Origin: Amoebophrya sp. A120 | Taxonomy: Eukaryota; Sar; Dinophyceae; Syndiniales; Amoebophryaceae | Length of the DNA stretch: 64,000 bases | Direction of reading: 5' to 3' | Assembly: GCA_905178155.1 (NCBI GenBank) | Contig: CAJINV010000001.1 | Location: forward strand, 13,656,664 to 13,720,663 | Shown: one piece after another, positions 11,301 through 22,058 of the stretch | Layout of the letters: the number at the start of each line of letters is the position of its first letter | Numbering within the stretch: the stretch's first letter is position 1 | The notes under the pieces: generated by a model | What the model was told of the DNA's origin: nothing | Databases searched by the model: none | Seen by the model: only the letters and a program-made list of their open reading frames with translations | Position numbers and translations under genes: made by a program

Positions 11301-14300
11301 ACTCACGCCAGGCATATCACGGCCTTCGGGTAGCAATTTGCTATAAATTCTGTTGAACTCCTCCGCGATATCTGGACTATATTGCAGACCATCCATCTTC
11401 GTGGTATGCAGATGCTTCAGTATCTTGGCGCAGGCGTTGACGATCGGCCTAGCCGCTGGCTTGGAGACATATCGAGCGATAGTACTCACAGGCACAACGA
11501 TGGCGATCCTACATGTAGTGGCTAACCACTGTAGGCACCCGGCGACCTCTCGTAGGGTGTATTTCTCTACTACTTTCGCATCTTCATCTGCAAGCTGACT
11601 TCCGTCAAAGCTTGGCGAGTGGATCGGCTTTGCCGACTGTATGTTGAACTTCTTGCATATCTTGGATATGTGCTCTTCCATGCTTATGCGAACACTACGC
11701 AGCGCATAGTTATAGTACACTACTGCACCCAGGAAGCCGAACTTCTTCCATAGACTGCCCCTCTCTTCATGATGCTCGACATCTATGAGCCTACCCCTTA
11801 CCTCGGCAAGGATGTTGGCAAGTTCACGCGGAAGCTCGTCTCCTACCGCGCCTGTGATAAGATCAGCGTCGACATACGCAGCCAACTTCAGAGACTTCCC
11901 CGGGTGTTCCAAGCTCGGCTTCCTCCACAAGCCTGGCGCGCTCGGACAAGGCCCCCAACCTAGTTGGGTCAGTGTGTCCGCATGTCGCTTATACCAAGCC
12001 CGTGGCGCATCCTTCAAGCCATATAGCGCTTTCTGGAGCTTGGCTATCTCATGGCCGTGCTTCTCTGCCCATATGGGTTGCAGGCGGCAGAAGATGTTTC
12101 CATCCAGCATGGCATTGAGGAGTGCGGAAGGGAATCGAGGTCGAATGGTGTGACATCATCACCATCCGCGGCAGCGGATACAAGCAAAAGCCTATTGGCA
12201 GCATGCGAGACCACTGGAGCGAAGCCATGTAGTTCACCACTACGATCAAGATTACCGAGCACACAAGCGCGAGCCTTAAGTGTGCCGCCGCGCTTCTCGG
12301 TCAACACTATAGCACTAGGCAAGACCTGTTTGGCTGTAGCCACCTCCTCGTCAGTAGCTGGCTTCCAAACCTTGTAGGCCTCCATCCGCGCCTCCTCCTT
12401 GCCAATAGCCTTGCCCCAGGCAACAGACCTAGGCGACTTCATAGCCTGGGCGACGGATGGGCAACGCTGGACATCAAAGAAGCGTTCTCCTTCATCGAAG
12501 TCGTCCCGTGCTGCCACAATGCTGGCAAAAATTCTTGAGCTCTTCCTTAACTTCTCAAGCTCTGCTCGTGTCCTTCTCTTCCGCGGCTTCTGATCCTTAG
12601 CTCCCTTAGGGCGGCCGCGACCACGAGGCTTAGTCAGTCAGAGAGCCCGCGGGCCGTGGGAGGCACTAAACCCCAGCTAATTTTTGCGGGATTTCCCCAA
12701 AGCCCTTAGGGTGGGCGGCGGTTTTCGTCCCCGGGCGTTGAAGTTTCCCGGGCCCGCAGGGTTCCGCCCTTTTCCACCGCGCCCGGGGGGCCGGGTTTTT
12801 GTCAAATCCCCCCGCTGGTCCCGCGTGTGTTTTTCCATGAAAAGCCACGACGGGAATTAAAATTTAAAAATTACGGCCGTTTGCAGGGGATTCGGAATTT
12901 CGAACGCCCTGGGGGCTTCTTTGGTATTTTCGTACCCTCCCGGGTGGCCCCGAAGGTGGAGGGCAGCGCTTGTGGTCTGGTTTTCATGGGGGCCCTCGGA
13001 TTTTCGGCTTGGGTTGTGAAGACCTGGGCCGTGTGGCCAATGTTGAAATCCCTGCACCCTATCCCTGTTTCGTTCTTTCGCAAAGCCATTGTCGCTGGGT
13101 TTTTCGAAAGCTTTCTATTTTTGGGCTCTGAGTCGTATTCTATTTTGGACTTCTAAACGTGCTCGCTGTTTTGCTTTCTATTTTTCTGCGGGATTCGCGT
13201 GTTCGGCAGCTGTCTTCTCAACTTCTATTTTTCGCGACACTGGAGATTTCCAAAGGAAATCCTCCAAAACGCGAATTTAGAAGTTGAAAAGCAGCCGCTC
13301 GAACATGCGAATCCCGCAAAAAATAGAAAGCAAAATAGAAGCACGATTTAGAAGCCAAAATAGAATACGATTTAGAACCCAAAAATAGAACATGATTTAA
13401 AATACGAAAATAGAACATGATTTAGAATACGAAAATAGAAGCAAAATTAGAAACGAAAATAGAGCCCAAAAATAGAAACAAAATTAGCCGCAGAATTAGC
13501 AGCGAAAATAGCCGCCCGCGGGGGGTGTTTCGTATGGTTGTAACTGGGTGGGGTGTTCGATGGGTGCTTTTGCTTCTCGGGCGGTTTTGGGATTTGGGGT
13601 TTTGTTTTGCGGGAATTCATCCTGTGTGAGATTGCCGGCGTTGCCATGCTCCATGTGTAGGAGGCGGCCTGCTTCTCGTTGTTTTCTTTTTCTTGTCCTG
13701 AAGCCCCTCTCGTGATTGTTTTGGGACCTCGCGCGCGGCAACTTGGGTTGTCGCTTTTTCGGGTTTGGGCCTTTAACTATTATCCCGATTGTCCGGGTTT
13801 GAAAAAATCCCGCAAAAATTAGCTGGAAATTAGCGGCCGCCACCGCCCCGGGGTTTCCAACTGAGCTTAGACATGCGCTTGCCATGCACACGCTGAGCGT
13901 CAGGTGGTATAGCAGACCTATACGGACCAGAGCGCTCCAGAGAGGCTTCCTGGGCATCTACACTCCCCGCCTGAAGTTGTGCACTGTCAGGCAGTATGGA
14001 AGGCGTGTCCGCGGGATCATCTAAACTGGCTTTATACAGCTCTTCTTCATCCTTCTTGCCGACAGATCCCCTCTGAGTGTGCTCCGTGGCATGAACCCCC
14101 GGCCGATGGTCCGCCGTATGGTCCCGACGTCCAAGCGGGAGAGGCACCCCCGACGGCACTCCGCCTTCGAGGTTCTCCAGGTAGTCACGCTCTTTATAGA
14201 TACCTTGAGACTTAGGCATAAGCCAGGCTATATTGGCGACCAGTAGCTCCTCACGGAATTTGACGCCGATAGTGCTATACTCACACCATCGAAATCCGTC

Positions 14301-17300
14301 GCGTGTCCGGCCATCGGATGCATATGTCCCGACTAGCCAGCCCGAAGACTTAGGACATAGGCCAAGAAATACACCTCTTGCATATGGCGCGGCCAGCTTA
14401 GGAGCCACAATGTCTATGCCCCCCCCTGCTAATTCATGCGCTTTGCCTTTCTTGACTTGTTCGCGAAAGTACACTAGACAACCGAAACGCCTCAGCATCC
14501 TCGTGCCAGTCTTACTACTATTCCTTCCCGTCCTCTCGTCCAGTATCTCAGACGGAGTCTTTCCATCATGCGTAGGCATTTTGCTATATCTATGCGGCAG
14601 GCGGTCCCAGCAGTCACCGGCATACTGAGCACAGTAGCACCATAGACGCTCATCCACCTTCACTAGCATCGAACGCACAGCGCCGAAGAGTGTCCGCATA
14701 AAGCTCTCGCAAGTGCCGTGCTGCTCTGGGTTATATGGAACCGTAGGAGCGTCACCGACCTGCAGCGATTGCATGACATTGGTCATGTGCTCACTGCTCA
14801 GGACTGGCCCAGTATCCCTGCGGATGAACCATACTACTTTGCCACTCGTGGTCAAAGAGTAGTCCCGGCGAATGCCTTTAGTAGCCGACTCTATCTCCCC
14901 AGCACAGTCACTCTTCAACCGAAGAGGGCGAGCAAAACACTTCTTGATCGCGTCGCAGATAATAACAAGCAAAAAGGTGCGCGACCGAATCGATACAGGT
15001 CCTAATCCGAAAGCAAAGTCAAGCGCTATGCGCTTTAGTGGTTCTGGCTTATATGTGGAGACGTCTCTTTCCTTCTGATGTGATGCGCGTGCGCCTTTAG
15101 CTCTATCACATTCCGGACAATATGCCGGAATGCCATCAGTATGGAAGTTTCCGCGTCGTCTATGTGATTCTAGTTGTGTAAGATGACAGCTTCTTACTCC
15201 TTCTTCTATAGTAGTGCACGCATATGGATCACCTTCTGTGTCTACTGTGCACGAGTCCGATGGCGCTATATAAAGCAAGCCCATATCCAACGTCGGGAGC
15301 TCAAGGCTAGGATGGTTGCGGATGGATAGCATCTGGCCGGTCCTTCAATTGACCAGGGAACCGCCAGAGCCCGGATAGTTCTTTCAAATCCCATCCGCAT
15401 TGACTGAGGTTATCCGTACCGAGCCACGGAGGGATCCTTTCTATATCCTTTGGCAATGACGGAAAGTATACCCCATAGGGCAAATTCAGTACATTCGGGT
15501 GTAGCTTGCCGATATATCCATCACGAGCACCGGCGGTGCCGGTGATGCGACGTATGCGGTTCGTCACCTCTGCGAAGTCGCTCTTATGTCTAGATAGGTA
15601 CTTATTAGCACAAGAGACAACCAAGCTCACCTGATTAGTTCGTTCTTTTGTAGTGTGGGCTGCATATGCAGAATCATAGCGATTGCCGTCTACTTGTGTA
15701 GAGGAATTACATACGCATGCACACTGCCAAATATCTCATCTTTCGCGCAGCTTGATAGATCAATATTCTCTATACTATCATCCTCGAAATTCAGCATACA
15801 TGTACCGTGCTCAGATACATATGCTTCACCTTCTCCATATGTAGACTGTCAGTATCTGCCGCCATTTCCACCAGTCTGCTGCTGCTGGTTTCCCTGCTGG
15901 AACGGAGGCTGGTTCGGTTGCCAGATCCAGTTACCCTGGTTCTGGTTCCACGGGGGCTGCTGATATTGTCCACCCATACCATACTGACCTTTCCCTGGTC
16001 CCTTATTGTTGTTATACTTGCAAGCGGCAGCCCTATGGCTGTCGCGCCCGCATATCCAACACTTGGGCTTGGGATATCCTTGGGAGGCAGTATGGGTGCT
16101 CTGACCACCAGTCTTACCACCACCGCGGCCAGCTCCTTTGGCATTCCCTCCCTTACTAGACTTCGGGTTGGGCAATCCATGCGCGGCGAGCACCTTCGCT
16201 TCGATGGCTTTGGTCTGTTTGGCTTTGAAGCGTTTCAGCGCGCGAGCACTAGTAAACACTTTGCCATTACCAGCCTCATCATCCGAAGGGTCAGCGTCGC
16301 GCTTATTTCCTATCTTTTTCTTATGCTTTTTGCCAGATACTTCCTGACCATCGTCAGCGATAGTGGGGAAGGCCTTGCCGAAGCTCGGATTCTCAATTTT
16401 ATACTTCCCTTCCCGCACCAGCTGCGCCAAGCGCTTCGCCAAGCGCGCCCCGATCTCCGCGAAGGTGATATGGTCGGACTCATCCACACAGCGGTCGATA
16501 GTCCGGCGGAAGGCTTGGGAGAACATAGAGGGCAGCTTTTCCAGCAAGTTCTTGGCGTGCTGGTCTTCAGCCGGACGGCTGCCCTCCGGCACATACACCG
16601 AAGGCGCCAAAGCCATAATGTCCCTGATCTGATTGATGAAGGTCAAGGGGTCCGCCGGAGGGTCTCGATTGTCAAAGTGCATCGCGTCGATCTTGGCGGT
16701 CTTGCTCTTCTGCTGATCCCGCGAAGCGATGTTGTAGCTGCCCTGGTCGCGCAACCGCATATACAACTGGGCAGCGTCGTCGTTGATTGATATAGTGCTG
16801 GTTGTTGAGCCAGGTCAGGGCCGAACCCTTACAGGACTGGTGCAGAGCATCCCGCAGGTCGCGCCACTTGGAGCGGATACCTTCAGCAATATTAGGCTGA
16901 GCCTGTGGGGCTCCAGGAGAGTTACCACCGAGACGGTTCTGCCAGTACTCATTGAGTCCTAAGCGACCGATCTCGTTGGTTACAGCACGACCCCACTCCT
17001 GCCAGTCAGCGGAGGTGGAAAGCGTGGCTGTAAGCTTCGCTTCTTGAGGCATCTTGTATACTACTCGGATCTATCTGTGTGTATAGCCGTCTCGGTATAT
17101 GTCAAGGCGTAGCGCAGTGTTAGGGGACAAGGCGAGCACCTGAGCACTCACGCTGTCAACCTCTGTGACAATACACCTTCCCGGTATCAATTCACTATAT
17201 GCACAAGCACGCAGGCGACGCATGTCTCTTGCTGCGTTGCATCCTGTCAGGATTCATATGATTCTCATAGTTCTTCTCCTATGCCGTGGCATAGTCAATC

Positions 17301-18764
17301 GCCATCAATCTGCCATGTCGGGTCATAGTCGTTTGCACTATGCAGATCCATAGCGATCCCTATGTCATTCCATATCCATTCCTATGCTCTGTCATATGGT
17401 CTATCGGTATGCATTTCATTCCGTCGTCTCCTATGTGGATCATGTGTCATCATATGGCATTTGGGACCCTATGCAGATCATCAGAGGCATTCAGATCCTG
17501 CGTGTCAGCTATCGAGGTGGGCAGGCTAGATCAGGGGTTGGGGCTTAGATCACATGACCAACAGTAGTTAACTCGTAATGAAAAGTTTGCAAATTTCGAA
17601 ACTTTTCGTCTCCGCCAAAGCTGCTGACTTCACCGTCCGCGACGACTTGAACCTCCGTGATTATGATATGAAAACTGACCAAAGTGACAACATCAAGACG
17701 GAGACTCTCACTATCCAAACCACCTCCGATTTGTCGCAGGTGGTTTGGTAAAGACTAGGATCATGCGTGTCTTTTGGTCAGATATGAAACCAGTTTCGTT
17801 TGACAATACCAATGGCGCAGCCACGAGGAAGCAGCCTGGTCAGCAGCCGGCTCTTGAATAGTATTGGCAGATGAGACTTGCTCCCCAACTCACCGAAAGT
17901 CGACAACTCGTCGCATTCTTTGCTAGACCATCTGGGACGAATCGCTGGCGCTCTGGGTGATGCAGTTTGATCTTGTGATGTCTTTGGTAAGGTTGGAAGC
18001 AAGTTTTTATATCATAATCACGGAGGTTCCAGTCGTCGCGGACGGTGAAGTCGACAGTTTCGGCGGAGACGGAAAAGCTTGAAACTTACTGACTTTTTAA
18101 CGAAGAGCTAGCTAGTTTCACATTAAGTTTTCAAATAGCTTTTTTTTTGATGAAAAAACTGAAACTCTATTGTAACAGTTGAGATTGTAACTTCTGAGCA
18201 GGCTATACACCTTTGCTTTTGGGTGGGGCCTCGTACATGTTCAGCGACGGCTCGGGCGACGCAGCGACGCGTGACCTGCGCACGGGGGGGCACGCCGCTT
18301 CAGCGGAGTGCTGGAAAGAGAACGATGCTAGAAACATAGTCATCCGGGTAAAAAATAATTGGAATTCGGCGTCTTCCTCCTCCACGACAGGAAAAGGACT
18401 CGTTGGCGAGCGCTACGACATGGACGTCGAAATGCAGCTGCGCAGAGATGTCGCGAAGGAACGTGAAGAAGCAGCTGGGAGCCAGAATAAAAGAACAGGT
18501 GCGGAAGTCATCAAAAAAGCCCGGCTATTGCGGAAATTTGCGCAGCGAACTCGGGAGAAAGTAGCCAGGAATTTCTTCAGCGGACTTCGTCGAATCGGGG
18601 TCCTGCGCGGCAGGACACAGACGGCGCCCGATCCCGTAGCCAAGACAAACGAGGCCGAAAGCCTAAATGAACTAGGCCGAGAGCCTCAAAGGTTGGAACT
18701 CGTGAACGCTTTCACAGGCGATTATGTGGCACTGTTTGACGCCAGGATGCAAGAGTTCCTGTAA
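8308..18764 (+). CDS. hypothetical protein split by a nested transposon
   Basis: Two coding blocks, 8308-9519 and 18213-18764, form one open frame of about 587 residues once 9520-18212 is removed. I recognise no family. The product is soluble, rich in charged residues, with Arg/Lys-rich helical stretches and no membrane segment. The first block contains FLKDVIPDWDPENLQKALKV and KDYIDLMEFLFGSGGKEG; the second contains KKARLLRKFAQRTREKVAR. The frame is open upstream to 8197, ATG 8308 is the first in-frame Met, and CTTCAG ending at 8248 could be a splice acceptor, so the N-terminus is unresolved. The interruption lies exactly between two copies of CACCT (9515-9519 and 18208-18212). Either the element is spliced out as an 8.7-kb intron, as the smaller TIR units in this window appear to be, or the gene is a recent knockout. 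Confidence 0.6.
9615..10060 (-). repeat. copia 3' LTR
   Basis: This is the 3' LTR in the sense of the minus-strand element. It aligns without net gaps to 17118-17563. I count about 30 mismatches, roughly 93% identity and mostly transitions, so the insertion is not very recent. It is rich in CTATGCC and CATATG motifs. Confidence 0.95.
10061..10805 (-). other. copia 3' untranslated spacer
   Basis: This is the stretch between the end of the pol frame and the 3' LTR of the minus-strand element. It is dominated by short CATATG, TATATG and CCTATGCC motifs. The plus-strand open frames here are low-complexity artefacts, such as a Met-Pro run from TATGCC repeats. Confidence 0.6.
10806..12620 (-). pseudogene. 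copia reverse transcriptase-RNase H, frameshifted
   Basis: The minus strand encodes RT and RNase H of the nested element in three frames: 12517-12044, 12110-11142 and 11024-10806. Recognisable blocks are LQKALYGLKDAPRAWYKRH (RT), AAYVDADLITG at the YVDD site, FSDAGFADC and TAESEY (RNase H), and VDNQSAITTAK with KSRHYALRYLRARDA (C-terminal block). The catalytic box reads Tyr-Val-Asp-Ala-Asp, which is either a lost Asp or a one-residue insertion. The region before RT encodes a basic RGRGRPKG stretch. The frameshifts show that this copy no longer makes a full polyprotein. Confidence 0.85.
12666..13833. mobile_element. fold-back TIR element inside copia pol
   Basis: The ends are inverted repeats of about 29 bp sharing CCAGCTAATTTTTGCGGG (about 12674-12691 and its complement at about 13808-13825). 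The middle is one long imperfect hairpin. The block at about 13100-13236 (TTTCTATTTTTCTGCGGG, then a TTCGCGTGTTCGGCAGC-like part) is mirrored at about 13262-13400. The right half also contains short tandem units of the type AAAATAGAACATGATTTAG (13321-13490). It interrupts the copia polyprotein between the integrase tail and RT. No transposase frame was found and a clean TSD could not be assigned. Confidence 0.75.
13834..15332 (-). CDS. copia integrase
   Basis: A long minus-strand frame encodes the integrase of the nested element. The N-terminal zinc-binding HHCC module is visible as HLTQLESHRRRGNFH and YCPECDRAKG. The catalytic core has Asp in IALDFAFG, Asp in RRDTGPVLSS and Glu in HGTCESFMRTLFG. 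A copia-type C-terminal part follows (RRFGCLVYFREQ and ARGVFLGLCPKSSGW), and then a long hydrophilic linker. The frame ends where the fold-back element begins. The N-terminal side joins the protease region without a clear start, as expected for a polyprotein. Confidence 0.85.
15333..15848 (-). other. copia protease region, degraded
   Basis: By position this should encode the aspartic protease between gag and integrase. Short frames are present (for example 15630-15307), but I do not see a convincing D-S/T-G active site, and stops interrupt the path from gag. The region is probably decayed. Confidence 0.45.
15849..17052 (-). pseudogene. copia gag, one frameshift
   Basis: The gag of the nested element starts at ATG 17052 (minus strand) and continues to about 16780 in one frame, then to 15849 in another, so there is one frameshift near 16770-16800. 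The N-terminal half resembles copia gag (WGRAVTNEIGRLG). The C-terminal half has a basic region followed by a CCHC zinc knuckle, CWICGRDSHRAAAC, with C-x2-C-x4-H-x4-C spacing, and ends in a Gln/Gly/Asn-rich tail. The gag packages the element RNA. The LTR lies immediately upstream (17118-17563). Confidence 0.85.
17118..17563 (-). repeat. copia 5' LTR
   Basis: This is the 5' LTR in the sense of the minus-strand element and would carry its promoter. It is the partner of 9615-10060, flanked on the outside by the GTAGT duplication (17564-17568). I see no obvious TGG-type tRNA primer site just inside it. Confidence 0.95.
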
Positions 18765-20100
18765 TATGTCTGGCATAATTTTTGCCGAGGCCTAGGCGTC
18801 AGTCTGTGACGTACACAGTGGCGTCATAGGATTTGTACTCTGACGCCGCCGCGCTTTGCAGCCGGGTTGTGCTGGTTTGATCGGTGTTCGTCTAGTAGTT
18901 CGTTGGAACGAAATAGAAGCACAAGCAATTTCGATCTCGCAGCTGGAGCTTGGCCAGGTATGTATCGTCTAGACAAAGAACGAGGCAAGAAGAAGGATGT
19001 GTTGAATTCTGATTTGGTGCTGTGTCAGGTTTTTTTTGAAAATGAAATTTCCGACGAACAGCATGGAACATGATTATCGAATTGCCAACATTGCGAGTCG
19101 TGGTACGGTGCAAATAATTCGAAACATGGGATAGGGATGCTTGTCATAGTGTCGGAATCACTCCTCGTCGGCCGGTCTCCATTCCATTTTAATGCGATCT
19201 GTCGTCTAGTTCCGCCACCCCAGTCCCTGTTGTCGTTTCTAGTCCATCTGTACTCGCACGGTCGCCATTTGTGACCGTGAGAACTGACACAGAGCTGCTT
19301 TTTCTCGACAATGTTATATTTTTTTTACCTTTTATTTGATTGTCAAGGTGCAGGTGCAGAAGCTTTGTTTGTGCCGTTCAAAGATTGAAGAATTTCCCGC
19401 GGAGGTGAGCTTTTTTTTCACGGCGTAGGCCAACTTTTCATCCAAGATAAGTTTAGTTGTAGATGATGATCTCGCCTTTTCCTCAATTTATTATTTTTCA
19501 AGGAATCTCTATCTCGATCTCGAACAGGCGATTTTCCCGGAACTCTATTTTCCGGTGAAGTACTGAGCGTACTTCTGGGAGGAGGTGCTTGCTCAAGTTG
19601 AGCTGAAAATGACTATGGACAAGAGCTGCGACTTTGTTACGCTTACGAGAGTGAGCCGGCGAGCAAATTGATAGAGTAGCGACACTGCTGGCACAGAGAG
19701 TCATGCGTATCTATGTACAACTACAAGGGACGAAGATGTTGCAGTAGAGTTTCTTGCATGTTCGATCATGGCATGACATCGATAAGGCAGTAGTTTCTTC
19801 TACATCGACTGGGAAGTGGTGAGCGACTGTATTTTTGAGTTGAAGATCGACAGAGAGAGGGAGCACCGCATGAGTTCATCGCGATTGACATTGAATCGTT
19901 CGTCGTCGTACGCAACATGGTACGCAGGACCCCATTGAGATGTTCGGAACCTTACGCAAAATTAATTTGGATTTTGATTTCTCCATAGCACAATGACGCG
20001 AAGTTTTTTCGGGAAGAGAATAAACTCTTCAACGTCGAAAGTCATCGACTTGAAAACACCTACGTAAACACCGCTGGAGTACAACGGAGTACGTAAAGAA
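18765..20100. other. intergenic, no gene recognised
   Basis: No frame with family resemblance or clear splice signals was found. The sequence has several T-runs (19320 and 19410 areas). The frame of the next gene is open back to 20068 without an ATG, so a 5' exon might lie here. Confidence 0.4.
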
Positions 20101-22058
20101 ATGACAAAAAACGCAAACACGCTGCTGCAGCGGCTGCAGCGCGAGGATTTCTGTTACACGGAGTTCCCGCAATCCATCGGGTTTCATGTGTTTCAGTTGC
20201 GGATTCTTGTAGTGGGCAGCTTGATTTGGCTGATCCTGCTCTCCCTGCTGGGTCTGCTGTTCTGCGTCTCGCAGTTTCTCGCAGACCAGCGTTTGTCTCT
20301 GATTGTGTTGGAGATGGAAACGTCGCGCATCCACAAGACTGTGAAGCAGATGCTCTTCATGCCGAGCGGCGTCGTCGGTCACCAGGTGGACATGGGCATT
20401 CGCGCTGAGGCGATGTTCGAAGAGACAGACCAGATAGGACTGAAACAGATTCTGGAATACGTATTTCCTTTCTAAGTTTTTCTGTTTTTATACTTGCACA
20501 CGCAATACCTGAGCCTGCTGTTAAAAATAAGTCCTTCTATTCCGCGTTGATAAGTACCCTCCTTTCCCTCCACGGAATCTATCAATCCCGGAACTTCGCA
20601 CATCAGGCGTACGACGAGTTTCCGACCCTGCAAGATGTCCGTCTGGTGTTCAACCAGAAGTCGTTCGGCTACTACAGCAGTCGGCAGGACGGCTTCCAGG
20701 CGGACACGGACCGGTGCGCGGACTTGGGGGATTTCGCCTGTCTAGCCATCAATCTGAAGCCCGCGGACCTGTCCTGGTACCGCAAGGGCATGCTCCTGTT
20801 CGACCCGTCCAAGACGAAGTCGATTTCCTACTGCGACTTTCTGTCTCCCCAGTTCATCCCCTACTCGGAAAAGTCCGGCAGCCCCCTGCTCGCGCAGCCG
20901 CCGGAGCCGACCTTCGAGTGGAACTTCGGGTTTGCGCGGGTCTGCAAGCACGAGTACGCGCACTTGCAGGGGGACAGCGGCCGGGCGTTCGCGGTGTCGA
21001 AAACGTTGGTCAACATGGAGACGTTTCTGAAGGAGCTGGAAAGGCGGGAGACCTTTCTCGGCGGCAGAATATACCTTGTGCGATACGACCTGGAAATGTC
21101 CACAGGTATTTTTGTTCTGTAGGTTTTTTGCTCGATGTTGAATGTATGAAACAAATCCAGAGACTCGTCCTGGTTGCAGCCGTACAAGCAGATCCACGAT
21201 TAAAAATCTATCATCTCTCGAACTCTCAGTCGCCGCCATGACGAACCGTATCCAGGGGGTCCAGCTCTCGGGCGGCACACTCTCGCCCGCGGGGGAACTG
21301 AGTACCGTCACCGATGACTTTACCGACGAGATGATGACGCTGATCCTCCCCGGCGAGAGCTTTTCCTCCGGCACGAGCCACGTTCTCGTGCGGGAAGTGC
21401 GGGACAGCAACGGGAAGTACCTGCTCGGCATGGTCGTATGCATCGCAAATATGATTTCTGGGTCTGGAGGATTTGTGATGCAAAAATTGGAGCATAGCCG
21501 GATTTGTGTTGCATGAGGGGGAGCGGCGAGCTTTTTTTGTCGTGCTGAATTGTACTTCGTGAAGATGATGCTCTAAGACGAATGAATTCGCTACAAGCCT
21601 GAAAAAGAACATCTAAAGATGCTCTTATGCCGCACAAGCGGTTACTCCGCGACACGCGTATCCGCAACAGAAGTTCATTATTCCAGACCCAGACATGTGT
21701 TTGCAATGCATAGGCCGGGCCCTTCTACCAGTTTTCCGACTCCGTCATGATGCCGATGCTGGTGGTGCTCCTGATCCTCTTCTCGCTGCCGTTTCTAGCT
21801 TTCGCGGTGGTCCAGGCCGTGAAATACTACATCCGGGGGTACAGGAGCGGCATCCAGTTCCAGACCGTGGAGGAAGTCGTCCGCATGAATGTGGCCTTGG
21901 CCACGTCCTACAAGCCGGCCAACGCGAACGATCGCGCGGCGACCCGCACTTTGAACCGCACGGGCACCGCGGAATCGGTGTCCCCACCCGTTTCGCGAAA
22001 CGCCGAAACCCGAGCCACCCACGCCAGCTCCTTCGGAAACATCCAGGGCGGGTTCTGA
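20101..22058 (+). CDS. hypothetical membrane protein, four exons
   Basis: Exons are 20101-20460, 20607-21105, 21161-21432 and 21714-22058, giving about 491 residues in one frame. The first three junctions are GT-AG; the third intron is the introner described separately. I do not recognise the family. A strong membrane segment lies near residues 33-60 (LRILVVGSLIWLILLSLLG) and a second one close to the C-terminus (MLVVLLILFSLPFLAFAVV). The long stretch between them has paired Cys and aromatic residues and would face the lumen or outside in a two-pass protein. The tail after the second segment is basic, then Ser/Thr/Asn-rich. The 55-nt second intron is very short. The choice of acceptor at 21160 keeps the frame, but another acceptor nearby is possible. 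Confidence 0.6.
21433..21713. mobile_element. introner, family A, GT-AG capable
   Basis: The unit lies between GGTCG (21432-21436) and GGCCG (21713-21717), a 5-bp TSD with one mismatch. The left end carries TATGCATCGCAAAT then TTCTGGGTCTGGAGG; the right end carries CCAGACCCAGACA then TTTGCAATGCATA. The intron can be drawn as GTCGTA...GCATAG: the donor GT comes from the left TSD copy and the final G of the acceptor from the right copy. Removal of 281 nt joins the two frames of the membrane protein. Confidence 0.85.

Larger units (their letters stand above)
9615..17563 (-). mobile_element. Ty1/copia LTR retrotransposon, nested, minus strand
   Basis: The element is bounded by two 446-bp direct repeats and flanked by GTAGT at 9610-9614 and 17564-17568. 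The outer ends read TGTTAG and CCAACA. Reading the minus strand, the order is gag, protease region, integrase, RT, RNase H, which is the copia (not gypsy) order. A purine-rich tract (reverse complement of about 10062-10075) lies just inside the 3' LTR. The reading frames are shifted in gag and in RT-RNase H, and a second element is inserted between integrase and RT. The element sits inside one arm of the TIR element and so arrived later than it. Confidence 0.95.
9520..18207. mobile_element. TIR element with TSD CACCT, host of the copia insertion
   Basis: The left end (9520-9614, resuming at 17569 to about 17680) and the right end (about 18000-18207) are inverted copies over roughly 210 bp. 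Both termini read TATAGCCTGCTCAGA from the outside, and the inner parts share GTCTCCGCC and ACTTCACCGTCCGCGACGAC. The element is flanked directly by CACCT at 9515-9519 and 18208-18212. Without the nested copia element it is about 0.73 kb and has no transposase frame, so it is non-autonomous. A TAT-starting TIR with a 5-bp TSD matches the short introners elsewhere in this window. Confidence 0.85.

Noticed and set aside
12666-13156. Overlapping frames inside the fold-back element as a transposase
   Set aside because: They are short, mirror each other because of the inverted repeat, and show no catalytic motif.
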